Origin: Chrysochromulina tobinii
Lineage: Eukaryota > Haptophyta > Prymnesiales > Chrysochromulinaceae
Assembly (NCBI GenBank): GCA_001275005.1
Contig: JWZX01003411.1
Location: 1-37,764 of the forward strand
Direction: 5' to 3'
Length of the DNA: 37,764 nucleotides
The stretch's first letter is position 1. The number at the start of each line of letters is the position of its first letter. The notes under the pieces were generated by a model. It had not been told where the DNA came from and did not search any database. It saw only the letters and a program-made list of their open reading frames with translations. Below are positions 11,201 through 19,828 of the stretch, piece after piece. The position numbers and the translations under genes were made by a program.

Positions 11201-12582
11201 CAGTGATCGAGCGCTGCCGCCAACCGGGGCGTTCGCAGCCGGTTCGCGGTGGTACGCAACCGCTCATGGGCGTACCGTCGCGCGCGCCACATGTCATGCC
11301 ACGCCGCCCAGCCGTTGGCGAGCCCTTGGTGGAGGATCCGACGAGCCACCTGCCGCCGCAGCCAATCGATGCGCGCCTCCCTCGCCTGCTCCTCCCGCAT
11401 CGCCGCCTGCTCCTGTGCGGTGCCGAGAAGCTCGATGCGCTGACGCTCAAGAGCGAGGCGCTTGGCTTCCTCGGCCGCGTGCAGCTGCAGCCGGCACGCC
11501 TGACGCATCTCGGCTAGCTCAGCCTCCATCTGCATCGCCTGCTCGCGCAGCTGCAGCTCTCGACCCTCTAGATCCGCCGCGTGCTTCGCGTCGTGCCGCG
11601 CCTCGGCCACCGCCGCCGCCCACTTCTCAAACGTGTCCACGACAACCCCGCTGCGCAGACGGCGCCCTGCCTGGCGCAGTTTCTCCAGCGCCAACCACTT
11701 GGCCAGCCAGAACGCATGCCACGCCGCCCAGCCGTTGGCGAGCCCTTGGTGGAGGATCCGACGAGCCACCTGTCTCTGGAGCCGCTGGAGACCGTGCTCT
11801 TTAGCCTGCTTCTCTCGCGCCGCCGCTCGCTCCTCCGCCGACCCGCTGAGCTCGAGGAGCTGTCGGTCGAGCGCCAGTCGCACCTCCTCCGCCATCTGCG
11901 AGCTCATCGCCTCGCGCTGCCGCTCGCACTCCGCCTCGGCCTCGAGCCGATGCCTTTCGGCCTCGAGCTCCTTTGCGGCGAGAGCAGCCTCATACCGTGC
12001 GCACAGCTCTTGCTGGGCGCGCTCAGCATCGGCGGTGCCCGCCTGCTCGATCCCTCGCAGTCGCGTGAGCTCCTCGTTCATCCGGCGAAGCGCCCTCTCG
12101 AGCGCGTGGTTGCGCTTGAGCAGCTTGCCCTGCTCCTCCAGATATGGCAGCCCAAGCTTCGATGCGGCAACTGGCGGCCTCACGCTCCGCTCGTGCAGCA
12201 ACGGCAGCCCGGCAACGCCCGGTGGTTGTGGATGCCGCGACGGGAACGATGACACCCGTTTCAGGTGCCCAATGCTCGATGTGTTCGACTCCGTCAACCC
12301 CATCTCGACCCCGTGCTCGAAAATGGGCGACATGGCCTCGACGTTGAGATACGTGAGCGGCGCCGTGTCGGGACGCGATCGGGAGAGCGAGCTGTGCTGG
12401 TCGGGGTAGAAGTCAAACGGCGAGTTCATCGAGGTGAGTAAGCTGCTGCTACTCGTCGGTCGCCTCTGTACGAGGCTGCGCCCGCCGTTGGTCGAGGGAG
12501 TCGAGGCGCGAGAGGAGGGCGTCGGCAGCAGCTCGTGTCGCCCGAGGACCGGTGCATCATCGCTTAGCCACACCGTATTCAT
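8242..12582 (-). CDS. Helical-repeat/coiled-coil protein with C-terminal EF-hand pair
   Basis: Predicted cytoskeletal or centrin-like calcium-responsive scaffold, up to 1446 aa, or about 1378 aa if the two introner-like segments are spliced. Six repeats of about 130-170 aa share the pattern RR..ARRILHQGLANGWAAW followed by W.AR...ERLR...NRLRTP and then a second Trp. Their Trp-centred helices resemble Sfi1-type repeats. They are separated by Glu/Leu/Arg-rich coiled coil (for example ELTGSAAERAALAQ). The C-terminus carries two EF-hands with loops DTDGDGDVSRKE (canonical) and DSDGGGSISYDE, then a Gly-rich stretch. I chose the first in-frame ATG (MNTVWLSDD); the frame stays open about 100 bp upstream without another ATG. 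It is divergent from the EF-hand gene at 12764 across a 181-bp gap. Two neighbouring calcium-binding genes from one promoter may be co-expressed. Confidence 0.8.
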   Translation of the reverse strand: MNTVWLSDDAPVLGRHELLPTPSSRASTPSTNGGRSLVQRRPTSSSSLLTSMNSPFDFYPDQHSSLSRSRPDTAPLTYLNVEAMSPIFEHGVEMGLTESNTSSIGHLKRVSSFPSRHPQPPGVAGLPLLHERSVRPPVAASKLGLPYLEEQGKLLKRNHALERALRRMNEELTRLRGIEQAGTADAERAQQELCARYEAALAAKELEAERHRLEAEAECERQREAMSSQMAEEVRLALDRQLLELSGSAEERAAAREKQAKEHGLQRLQRQVARRILHQGLANGWAAWHAFWLAKWLALEKLRQAGRRLRSGVVVDTFEKWAAAVAEARHDAKHAADLEGRELQLREQAMQMEAELAEMRQACRLQLHAAEEAKRLALERQRIELLGTAQEQAAMREEQAREARIDWLRRQVARRILHQGLANGWAAWHDMWRARRYAHERLRTTANRLRTPRLAAALDHWVADAVAAREARRQSEEDSKWGGVLAELARLTEELHEVKAESDRRLLEAAAFHEVELRRVTTELSGSAEQKAALAMEQAHRERVELLCRRAGRRMLRRDVSAAWSSWTALCERRSRARQAKLIEAQQERLGSIDSAASSLQSELREVVLEYDLSSSPSLHADCQSSLHADCPPHRAHARYEKKLAAAERIKETALERLRSELTGSAAELMAMREEQAREARVELLRRQVGRRILHQGLANGWAAWHDMWRARVFAMERLRRVSNRLRTPALERAFGYWGARSADAKQRLTLSAQQAREATLELERQRLVGELCLVKAEADRRLAAMQAERLALLERVAQLTGGHAEAQSLLEAQEAARREERIELLRRQSARRMLHRGLVWGWSAWCEAYEARRYALGRLRAASHRLQSPELSSAFEHWRLDAAIAKRLATMTTHQTTERALRAELATLQSSLERQLAAAEESKRLALERQHVELTGTAAERAALAQQKDREARVAALTRSIGRRMLNQGLVDGWTAWVALWEARRSSLLQLLVAGNRLRAPALSDAFSYWARDASDTRRAEELARMEKESRSMEMQLRRARFEAGQLEMVRDCTADDTADCLPHQVRLAHEDELECIAECTADCLPHQVRLAHEDELAALRARHDALLDEVQDVKAALAASQSAGKVVDELRTALEAAHLATEIAERLRQEAEEDVAQQRKANQQLLEKLLAAQRTSFEEERRRLREQHGRGSEQSRAHEEARQAELAEAREEARGLREALSVAAQEGARGKREAGHAKERAARAEAELGTALEDRAALAKELNRALEEALDLESELQTVRMGLPKASTPPIATPTPARSPSPKKKTKTSVLGNLDLDESQGALPVSEQISKALQANAVRVLDLFREWDTDGDGDVSRKEFHKAMPALGLDVPKEAVDALFDQWDSDGGGSISYDELRKLLRPSGGGGGGGGGATPTAPAVAKGLKAAAAASKFKALVIKSPGQK
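9289..9432 (-). repeat. Duplicated introner-like segment in the EF-hand scaffold gene
   Basis: A 52-bp block occurs at 9289-9340 and again at 9358-9409, exactly 69 bp apart. On the minus strand both copies hold GATTGCCTCCCTCATCAG followed by GTGCGCCTAGCCCAC. A donor at 9432 (ATG|GTGCGAGATTGC) with acceptors at 9385 or 9316 gives removable segments of 48 or 117 nt. Both are multiples of 3 without stops, so translation is possible either way. The 3' end is the same as in the TRPM-like intron. Confidence 0.75.
10667..10753 (-). other. Probable 87-nt introner-like in-frame intron
   Basis: On the minus strand it begins GTACGATCTCAG and ends CATGCCAG, and the next exon starts with GTACGAG, so the donor and downstream exon share GTACGA. 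It contains CTCGTTGCATGC twice and GATTGCCCCCCTCATC, a variant of the shared motif. It is a multiple of 3. Removal joins VVLE to YEKKLAAAERIKE and keeps the coiled-coil register. Confidence 0.65.
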
Positions 12583-12763
12583 GTCGCAAACGGACGCACT
12601 CGTTCTCGAGCCAGCTGTCCTGCGAACCGCCTCCAACTCTCTCCCAGACTGAATGAGCGCCTGCGACTGAAGAGGACGTCAGCAAAAAAACCGCTTCGCA
12701 TGCATGCAACGTTTCCAATTTTGAGCGACTTTTAGTTCTTCTGCGGTGTTCCGCACCCTGCAC

Positions 12764-15115
12764 ATGGCTGCGCAAAGGGCGAGGGTGCCATTGGCCACGT
12801 CGCCCACTCGCAGCCTTGGTGGTTCCGCGCACAGCTTCGAGTCGCAGCTCTCCATAACATCCACGACGTTCGTCGATGAGTGCGCGAGCAGCTACTCGTC
12901 GCAAGGGCGGCGTGGCTCGCCACTTCGGGGCACGGTTGCGGAGCACGTGACGCTCAAAGAACGCAAGAGCGCGCCGCATCATTGGCGGAACAAGGAACTC
13001 CCCGCTCGCCCCGTCAAGACGGACGAGCCTCTGACTCCACCTCTGACTCTCGCGACCATGGCCCAGCCCAAGCAGGTCGTCAGCCTGTACCGATCGCTCC
13101 ACGTGCCCCTCGAGGCGTGGGAGGACCTAGCAGAGGCCTCCTTGCCAAAGTCGCCCGTGTCGGCGATGGCGGATTTCTCGTCGGACGCGGCCGTGGTCGA
13201 CGAGGACGAGACCTCCGACGATCTCGATGGCGATCTCGATGGCCAGAATGTCGAGCCGTCCAACGGGGCGTGGCCCCAGCTGACGCCTTACCGCACCCCT
13301 GGCTTTGGTACCCACTTTGGCCTGGGCGAGGAGACGCCGACGACGCCGTGGGGCTTGTCACCCGAGCAGCCCCGGCGCATCCCGCACAAGATCGCCACGC
13401 GCCTCGGCCTCGGGGGCTTTCGTGACGATAAGGGTCCGAGCCTCAAGTCCGAGCCTCAAGTTCGAGTCGCCGAGCCTCGCGATGGCCTCCACACAGTCCA
13501 CCCCGCGTCCCATTTACTTGGCAAGAGCGTCGACGAGGGCCGCGAGGCGCCCGCCATGGCGCCCGCAGCGTACGTCCGCGCCACGTGGACGCATTGGAGG
13601 GCCGACGTGGACGCCGCCTTTGCACGCACCGACACCAACGGCGACGGACAGATCTCCCGTACTGAGCTTGTCCGAGCGTGCCGCCTCGACGACGGTATGC
13701 GTGCGCTGCTCGGCCTGTCGGAGCAAATCCAGCTCGAGGACGGCACGCGCGATGCCTTCGAGCGTCTCTTCGGACGTATCGAGGAAGATTCCAAGAAAGT
13801 TCGGCGAGATGCCGCCGCCCTCGTCGCCTCCACCATCACCCTCGACAAGTTCCGTGCCATCCTGGCGCCTGAGCTCCTCCGAGCACACCATGCGAGCTCG
13901 GCCCGCGCGCGTGACGCTGTGGAGCAGATGCGCTCGAGCTCGGACAGCCGGCATCAGACCTCAGGGCATCAGACCTCAGGGCATCAGACCCCAGGGCATC
14001 AGACCTCAGGGCATCAGACCTCGACGCATCAGACCTCAGGGCATCAGACCTCAGGGCAGGTCGAGTATCCCGGGGGTTTCGTGCCTCTGCCCGGCAGGCT
14101 CTTGCCCTCCTCACCGCCCACCACGCGGCCGCCGCCGCCCCCGAGCCGCTCTGCCGTCGTCGAGGCGTGCTGCAGTCCCCACGTCACAACTCCCTCCGAC
14201 CTACGCTGCGCCGCGACCCTCGAGGCGGCGCGTCGGCACTGGCGACCGCTCGTGCCATTCGTGCCGCCCGTTACATTTGGGCGCACGCAGCTGCACTATC
14301 TCGACCGAGCTCGCGAGGCGGCGCGCAGCGGCTGCGACCGTGTCGAGGTGGCGATCGAGGCGATCAGTCGCCTCACGCCTGCTCATCTCGGCGCCATCCA
14401 GCACCTCTACATGCTCCTCGTCGAAAGCAGGCATGGAGCCCCCAGCACTACAGGCGCCGCGCTGAGCACGTCGGAATGGCGTCACTTTTGCATGCACTTC
14501 CTGCGCCAGCCCTCGTCGTTTGGGATGCTCCTTCCGATGACGCTCCTCCTCAGCCTCCACGAGCGCTTCGAGCGACGCTGCGCACACGCTGCCGCCCGGG
14601 CCGAGCCAGGCACCCGCTACTGCTCCTCTGACGGATCGAACGCGTCGGCACCATCGGGACCGTCGGCCGTCTCTGCGGGCGTGGCCTCTGCGGGCGTGAT
14701 CTCCTCGGGCGTGGGTGCCTTCATCGGCTTGCTCTGCGAAGTGGCAGATCACTGGGCGCGACGCAATGGCCTCGCTCCTCCTGAGCCGCCCCTCTCGGCG
14801 AGCTACACGAAGGAGATGGCGGTGGCCGTGCCACTCGCGGGCACGGCGACCGTTACGGCGCCCGACCTTGGTCTCTTCGAGGCCATCCGTGTGAGGCTGC
14901 GCCTACCGCCTGGGCTGCCGGCGCTTCATTATCTCCTCGATCGCATCGCCATCGCGTCAGATCCCGAGAGCGAGAACGGTGGCGACGCCGTCAAGAGATC
15001 TCAGCGGCACGCGATCATACACGCGATCCGTCGCCGGGCAGGTCAGCGCTTCGTCAAATGCACGAGCTTGGATCGAGCACTAGAGCCGCTCCGTCTGTGG
15101 CCCGTGCCAGCGTGA
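12764..15115 (+). CDS. EF-hand protein of unknown function
   Basis: Product of 783 aa. The only recognised domain is an EF-hand near residue 290, with loop DTNGDGQISRTE, followed by a weaker helical partner region around DGTRDAFERLFGRIEEDSKK. The first 220 residues are Ser/Pro-rich and contain an acidic run (DEDETSDDLDGDLDG). After a Gln/His repeat, the C-terminal 350 residues look globular and helical (AHLGAIQHLYMLLVESR; WRHFCMHFLRQPSSFGMLLPM), without a family I recognise. The start is the first ATG in the frame, after GTG-only upstream codons. The stop lies at GCG TGA; GTGAGC there could also be a donor leading to the introner-like acceptor at 15204, which would extend the protein. Confidence 0.7.
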   Translation: MAAQRARVPLATSPTRSLGGSAHSFESQLSITSTTFVDECASSYSSQGRRGSPLRGTVAEHVTLKERKSAPHHWRNKELPARPVKTDEPLTPPLTLATMAQPKQVVSLYRSLHVPLEAWEDLAEASLPKSPVSAMADFSSDAAVVDEDETSDDLDGDLDGQNVEPSNGAWPQLTPYRTPGFGTHFGLGEETPTTPWGLSPEQPRRIPHKIATRLGLGGFRDDKGPSLKSEPQVRVAEPRDGLHTVHPASHLLGKSVDEGREAPAMAPAAYVRATWTHWRADVDAAFARTDTNGDGQISRTELVRACRLDDGMRALLGLSEQIQLEDGTRDAFERLFGRIEEDSKKVRRDAAALVASTITLDKFRAILAPELLRAHHASSARARDAVEQMRSSSDSRHQTSGHQTSGHQTPGHQTSGHQTSTHQTSGHQTSGQVEYPGGFVPLPGRLLPSSPPTTRPPPPPSRSAVVEACCSPHVTTPSDLRCAATLEAARRHWRPLVPFVPPVTFGRTQLHYLDRAREAARSGCDRVEVAIEAISRLTPAHLGAIQHLYMLLVESRHGAPSTTGAALSTSEWRHFCMHFLRQPSSFGMLLPMTLLLSLHERFERRCAHAAARAEPGTRYCSSDGSNASAPSGPSAVSAGVASAGVISSGVGAFIGLLCEVADHWARRNGLAPPEPPLSASYTKEMAVAVPLAGTATVTAPDLGLFEAIRVRLRLPPGLPALHYLLDRIAIASDPESENGGDAVKRSQRHAIIHAIRRRAGQRFVKCTSLDRALEPLRLWPVPA
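13951..14055 (+). repeat. 15-bp coding tandem repeat (HQTSG)
   Basis: Seven copies of GCATCAGACCTCAGG with two variant units (CCAGG and CGACG) encode HQTSG/HQTPG/HQTST in the EF-hand protein. Confidence 0.9.
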
Positions 15116-15144
15116 GCCGGTACGCTACTGGTACGCCCTCGCGG

Positions 15145-15204
15145 GTACTGTGCGGGGACGACAGGGGCGCCTCTGATTGCGCCTCTGATTGCCTCCCTCA
15201 TCAG
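15145..15204 (+). other. Introner-like sequence downstream of the EF-hand gene
   Basis: Starts GTACTGTGCGGGG and ends with TGATTGCCTCCCTCATCAG on the plus strand. GCGCCTCTGATTGC is repeated inside it. The 10-bp GGGGACGACA occurs at 15154-15163 and again straddling the acceptor at 15204-15213, the direct-repeat flank seen at the other introner-like sites. It may be an intron in the 3' UTR or in an unannotated last exon. Confidence 0.5.
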
Positions 15205-16437
15205 GGGACGACAAGGAGCGCGAGAGTGCAGGGGATCAGCATGCAATGCCGTGGCATCCAGGACGCCTTGCTGCATGCCGTGTGCCCTCGACAGGCAGTG
15301 GCGGCACGGCACGCGGCCACGTGTGGCTATGCGCATGCATGCAATGCCGTGGCATCACGTTTGGCTATGCACATGCAATGTCTTGGCGGCCACGCGTGGC
15401 TATGCGCGGCAGTGGCTGATCGCCGCTGCGCCGCCCGCAATGCCGAGTGAGAGGACTGCTGAGTGGACTGTGTGGTGATGTGTGGAGGGGCGCCGCCTGG
15501 ACAAAGCTGCGCCGGCGGCCGTGGCGTGAAGTACTGAATGCAGCACCGTAGCTGCACCGTTCCAACGCATGCGGACACGTTTGGACATCATGTGGACATG
15601 GACTGCGACGAGTTGCTGGTCGGCGGCGTAAAAGCCGTGACTGCCATGTTGTCGGGAACATGCGTCACGTGGGCACAGTCACGTTCGAATGTGTCGGTGG
15701 CGCTTGTGCGTTGTATGGCGCTGTCCCCGCTGAGTCGTGAGATAAACGTAGATCGTAGTCTGAAGTCTCTAAAACGTGCGCATGTAAAAAATTTAACCGA
15801 ACCGAACGGCACCGCTCCACAGATGGATCCACGCACGCGCACAGTTTTGTTTTCGAGTGTATGCCGGGCGACCGAGTGTATCGCTCTTCCGTTGTAACAC
15901 CATCTCAGCGATCGGCGTCCGGTCCCGGCAGAGCGCGGTCCGGAGTCCGGGAGACGTCCCCCGCCGTGGCTGCCCGCCTTTTGCCCGCCTGCCCCCCAGG
16001 CGTGGGCCACTGTGATCAAGCCGCGATTGGAGTCCCGGAGAGGTGCGCACGACCTCACGAGTGAAAGAGCTAAGAGGTCGACGTGAGAGCGCACAGTGAT
16101 CAGTGTGTGGAACTGGCATCTCTGGCAATCGCGCTGCTCTTACAGCCGTGAAATCGCCCCATGTGAACCGTTATTGAGATCGGGATAACCCTGTGTCCGC
16201 GACCGAGGGACGCTCCCTGGGTCCCGCCCTCCCGCGAAGACCGAAGAGACTTATTGTGCAATTGGGGCCGATGGTAGCTTGAACCCCAGACGACCAAAGA
16301 CCCGAGCGACCGCGCACACTCGTGACAGAGCAAACGCGAGAATCACACACAAGATGCAAATACGGTATACGCGGGCCCGGGCGAAGCGCCGACGGATAGC
16401 TTAACCGATCCACATTACACATCATATTTCATCAGCA
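15205..16437. other. Spacer without a recognised gene
   Basis: From 15240 to 15420 it holds repeated CATGCAATGCCGTGGCATC and GTGGCTATGCGCATG segments. The GCATGCAATG core resembles that of the introner-like introns. From 15530 onward the sequence is less GC-rich and short frames show no family resemblance. No tRNA or rRNA signature was found by eye. Confidence 0.5.
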
Positions 16438-17000
16438 CGACATCGGCGGGACTGGCGCACGCCGCGCCTTCCCCATGCAGCATCGGTCTTGCCGAGCCTA
16501 TGGATCATGGCATCGGCGGCTCGGCGACATGCGCCTCGTCCTCTGAGTCCGAGTCCGCCACCGACGCCTCCATCGTCTCCTTGGTATGCGTGTGGCGTGC
16601 GTGCGGATGCGAGAGCGTCCAGAAGCCCAGCTTCTTGTTCCGATAGCGAATTCGTATCTCGCCCTCAACGACCACGTACTTGGTGCGCCAGCCTGCCGGC
16701 AGCGGCCGGCGCAGGACTTCAAAACGTAGCACGCCACTCGCCTGCTGGATCTGCGCCGACACGGCGCTGAGCGAGGCTACCGGCACGCAGTTCACGCTCG
16801 TCACAATGTCGCCCGGCAGGAGCTTTTTTCGCCTCGCGCAGCGGCGCGTTCGCGTCGATGTGCGCGATGACTACGCCCGCGACCGTCTCGTCTTCGGGCG
16901 GCTGCAGCGTGAGACCGAGGCGAGTGGTCGGCGTCGCCTTGAAGACGTCCACCTCGAGCGTCTGCGGGCCCTTGGCTCTCCCAAACGAGAGGATCTTTAT
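16438..17000 (-). pseudogene. Truncated, frameshifted copy of the PDZ gene
   Basis: Near-identical to 19876-20440, inside the intact PDZ gene 3.4 kb away on the same strand. It lacks the first 100 or so codons and the last dozen. One extra T in the T6 run at 16824-16829 (T5 in the intact copy) breaks the frame within the PDZ domain at EAKK. A 3-nt deletion lies near its 3' end. High similarity with an obvious lesion points to a recent partial duplication. Confidence 0.85.
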
Positions 17001-17309
17001 CTCTCGAGGCATTATATCACAAAAGCGACGAATTTTGCTGAGCGCGATGATTTGAAGCGTCAGTGGCCCGAGGCCGAGGCTGAGCGTCAGCTTAGCATCT
17101 TCAACTGGAAGACTCGGGCTGCGCATAAGGCACGCCGGGATTGCGCAATTGCGGATTCTAAATTTAGAGCGTTTCAAATTTGAGTCTTAATTTAGAGTGT
17201 CGCAAAACCCTTTGAATGCACAAGCAAAACCGCTCATGTGGACAGGATTTTGGCGCTATCGGTACCATTATCACACGCCCGCACTGTGGTGCGTGTACGC
17301 GGGGCAAAG
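17001..17309. other. Spacer between PDZ pseudogene and oxygenase-like gene
   Basis: Moderately AT-rich around 17020-17230, with AATTTAGAGCG and AATTTAGAGTG repeated near 17160 and 17190. No gene is recognised. Confidence 0.5.
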
Positions 17310-18233
17310 TCAGGGTGCTGCTTTCTCGAGCTTCTGCAGCCCCGACTCCCATTCAGTGACATGGCGTTCCAGCCTTTCGCGCGCCTCCTGAACGGCCTGC
17401 TCGATGCTCGAGCTCTCGCCCGGCCTGTGTGGCACCACGAGCTCTCGCACGTCGAACGACAGGCGCGTGCCGAGGCTCGCCCATGCAGAGCAATGGAAGA
17501 TCCCCTGGGCGCCAGGGCAGTGGCCGCCGCCGTCGCCGGGGAAGATGATCGCCCGGCCCACAGGCAACCGTGGCCAATGGTACCAATCGCCCTCACCCGC
17601 GCCCTCTATGGGGAGGTGGTGTGCGCGGTCTCGGGCCGCTCTCCAATCGACCAACTCGTCCACTTTTGGACCTGCGGCGAAGAGCAACAGCGGCTCCGAA
17701 TCCACATTCGCCACAGGCACCCATAGATTATACATGGGTCGCTCGGCGACGCGCAGGTCTGTGTGGGCGAATGCGGCAAATGCCTCGCCGAATCGCTGGC
17801 ACGTTTGTGGCGTCATGCCAACAGGCCATTCGAACAGTGGCAGCCCGAGTGTCGAGCGCTTCGAAAGGAGCACTGATCGCAAGAAGAGCAGTGCCCCGCG
17901 TTCGCAAGCCTGTGCCCACGGCCGTGGCGGCTCGTGCTCTTCAGGCACGCCCCGTAGCTCAATCTCGCGGGCCAGCTCCTGCAGCGCGCCTGTCAAAGAT
18001 GGCCACAGATCGAAGCAGCCGAAATCAAGCGTGGGATGAAGCGTGTTCTGGAACTGTGGCAATCTGGTAGCGTCGACAGCATGAACCACCGCGTCATCCG
18101 GAGTGAGCTGGCCGGCGGCGCGTGCAGCGGCCGAGTAGAAGCCAGTCGTGACCGCGTGGCGCTCGTGCGGGCGATTGCCGCTTTCGGCCATCATGGTGAA
18201 CAGAGTTCGAGTCACGAAGGCTCGGCACCTCAT
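17310..18233 (-). CDS. Conserved-looking protein, possible Fe(II)/2-oxoglutarate oxygenase
   Basis: Product of 307 aa, single exon. It is not firmly recognised. Residues 157-159 are His-Thr-Asp in FAAFAHTDLRVAE, followed by YNLWVPVANV, then GRAIIFPGDGGGH, His247 in GIFHCSAW and Arg257. That order (HxD, strands, distal His, Arg about ten residues later) fits the double-stranded beta-helix oxygenases of the phytanoyl-CoA hydroxylase type, but spacing alone does not prove it. No signal peptide or membrane segment is evident. The first ATG is used; a Met-Met pair 13 codons later is an alternative. It is divergent from the reductase at 18404 with 170 bp between the starts. Confidence 0.55.
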   Translation of the reverse strand: MRCRAFVTRTLFTMMAESGNRPHERHAVTTGFYSAAARAAGQLTPDDAVVHAVDATRLPQFQNTLHPTLDFGCFDLWPSLTGALQELAREIELRGVPEEHEPPRPWAQACERGALLFLRSVLLSKRSTLGLPLFEWPVGMTPQTCQRFGEAFAAFAHTDLRVAERPMYNLWVPVANVDSEPLLLFAAGPKVDELVDWRAARDRAHHLPIEGAGEGDWYHWPRLPVGRAIIFPGDGGGHCPGAQGIFHCSAWASLGTRLSFDVRELVVPHRPGESSSIEQAVQEARERLERHVTEWESGLQKLEKAAP

Positions 18234-18403
18234 GAAGGCCGAACGCTCAGAACGACGCGATTTGAGGAATTGAATTCCGAGGCCGGACAGGCTGGGACAC
18301 CCTTTCCAGAAACATGAACGCTAGCCGCTCGGCTTTCATGGCCGGAAGGTTCGTCAGGGGAATCGGAAAATTGTGCTCGTGTTGTTCCCGGCACTAGGCG
18401 ATC

Positions 18404-19429
18404 ATGGCCGAGCCCCTTCAGCGAGTCCTCGTCACCGGAGTGACCGGATTCATTGGTAGCCACGTTGCGCGCGTGGCCCAGCTCTCCGGACTGGCTGTGC
18501 GCGGCACTGTGCGCGGCACCGCTCACTATGGCATCGAGCAGGCCGTGCCGGGCATTGAGTTGGTCAATGTCGATCTCCTCGACAGCAGCGAGCAGGAGCT
18601 TGTGGACGCAATGTCCGGGTGCACGTTCCTCGCTCACGTGGCGTCACCCTTTCCGGGTTCCGACGTGAGCGATTCTGAGATGAAAACTGCCATCGAGGGC
18701 ACCTCCAAGGTACTGCGCGCGGCCAAGAAGGCCGGCGTGATGCGTGTGGTGCTCACGTCGAGCGTTGCAGCCATCGGCGGCAGCCCGGACAAGAGCAAGG
18801 GCACGGCGGCCAATCCGTACACGAGCGCCGACTGGTCACCCGACTCGATGCAATCGAGCTATGCTGTGAGCAAGACGCAGGCGGAGAAGGGTGCGTGGGC
18901 GCTTGCCGCAGAGCTCGGGCTCAAGATGACGACGATCCATCCTTCGTTTGTCCAAGGTCCGATGCTGCTGCCGCGTGCGCCGACCAGTACGGCGATGGCG
19001 AAGCGCATTCTCGAGGGCACGATGCCCGCCGTGCCCGCCATTGGTATGAATGTCGTCGGCGTGGTCGATGTGGCCGAGGCCCATGTCAAGGCGCTCCTCG
19101 CCCACGACACGGCGGGCGAGCGGCTCGTTGTCGCGGCCGGCAACCTGCTGATGACGGAGCTCGCCGTGGCAATCAAGGAGGCGTACGGAGCCGATGGCTG
19201 GCCGATCAAGACGATGGCCATCCCGTATGTGGGCCTGTGGCTCTACTCCTTCGTTGACAAACAAGCGGCCATGGTGCTTGGAAGCTGGCGCAAGGAGACG
19301 TACTACGATTGCAAGCCGACCGAGACACTGTTGGGTCGGCCTCTGCAACCGCCGATGGAGGCTGCGCTCGAGATGGCCAAGAGTCTCGTCGAGCTGGGCG
19401 TTGCTGTTAGGAAGGTCCAAAGGGGTTGA
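18404..19429 (+). CDS. NAD(P)-dependent epimerase/dehydratase (dihydroflavonol reductase-like SDR)
   Basis: Extended short-chain dehydrogenase/reductase of 341 aa. The Rossmann nucleotide-binding loop is TGVTGFIG at residues 11-18. The active site has Ser119/120 in VVLTSSVAAIGG and Tyr153-x3-Lys157 in SSYAVSKTQAEKG. HVASPFPG, IHPSFVQGPML and VVDVAEAHVKALL match the dihydroflavonol-4-reductase/cinnamoyl-CoA-reductase group. Substrate cannot be told from sequence; in algae this group also covers sterol, aldehyde and ketone reductions. Length is normal and no targeting peptide is seen, so it is probably cytosolic. Single exon. Confidence 0.9.
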   Translation: MAEPLQRVLVTGVTGFIGSHVARVAQLSGLAVRGTVRGTAHYGIEQAVPGIELVNVDLLDSSEQELVDAMSGCTFLAHVASPFPGSDVSDSEMKTAIEGTSKVLRAAKKAGVMRVVLTSSVAAIGGSPDKSKGTAANPYTSADWSPDSMQSSYAVSKTQAEKGAWALAAELGLKMTTIHPSFVQGPMLLPRAPTSTAMAKRILEGTMPAVPAIGMNVVGVVDVAEAHVKALLAHDTAGERLVVAAGNLLMTELAVAIKEAYGADGWPIKTMAIPYVGLWLYSFVDKQAAMVLGSWRKETYYDCKPTETLLGRPLQPPMEAALEMAKSLVELGVAVRKVQRG

Positions 19430-19828
19430 TGGAGGCCCCATCATCACGAAGGCTTGACCGATAAGGATGTTGATGTGCATGACCACGACGCGACCGTGCC
19501 ACGCGCACGGGAGGAGCGGGCCAGCTCAGACTAAGTCTGATTGATCATAGCACATTCAATTGAGCACATTGAACAACGAATACTTTAATCTCTTGGTTTT
19601 CGGAGCGAATATTTAATTGAATATAAAAAAAGAACAAAGTAGCGTGGGGTTGGGCGTATCGACAGACGTGTCACTCCAGTGTCACGACACTGCAGCGACC
19701 CCCGCAACCGACCCGTATCGTGTTGCTTTGAGGGAATCGAGAATGAAGCGCGCAGTGCCCGAAGCACTCTGATCTATGCTCGAGTTTCGTACGTAGTATG
19801 CACAGAGGGAGCTGTGGGGAATCCATGC
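19430..19828. other. Convergent intergenic region
   Basis: Lies between the 3' ends of the reductase and the PDZ gene. The stretch 19550-19640 is markedly AT-rich (for example ATTTAATTGAATATAAAA) and probably carries both 3' ends. Nothing else is recognised. Confidence 0.5.

Noticed and set aside
15588-16094. Minus-strand frame of 168 codons as a gene
   Set aside because: No domain, atypical composition, and no similarity to anything recognised.
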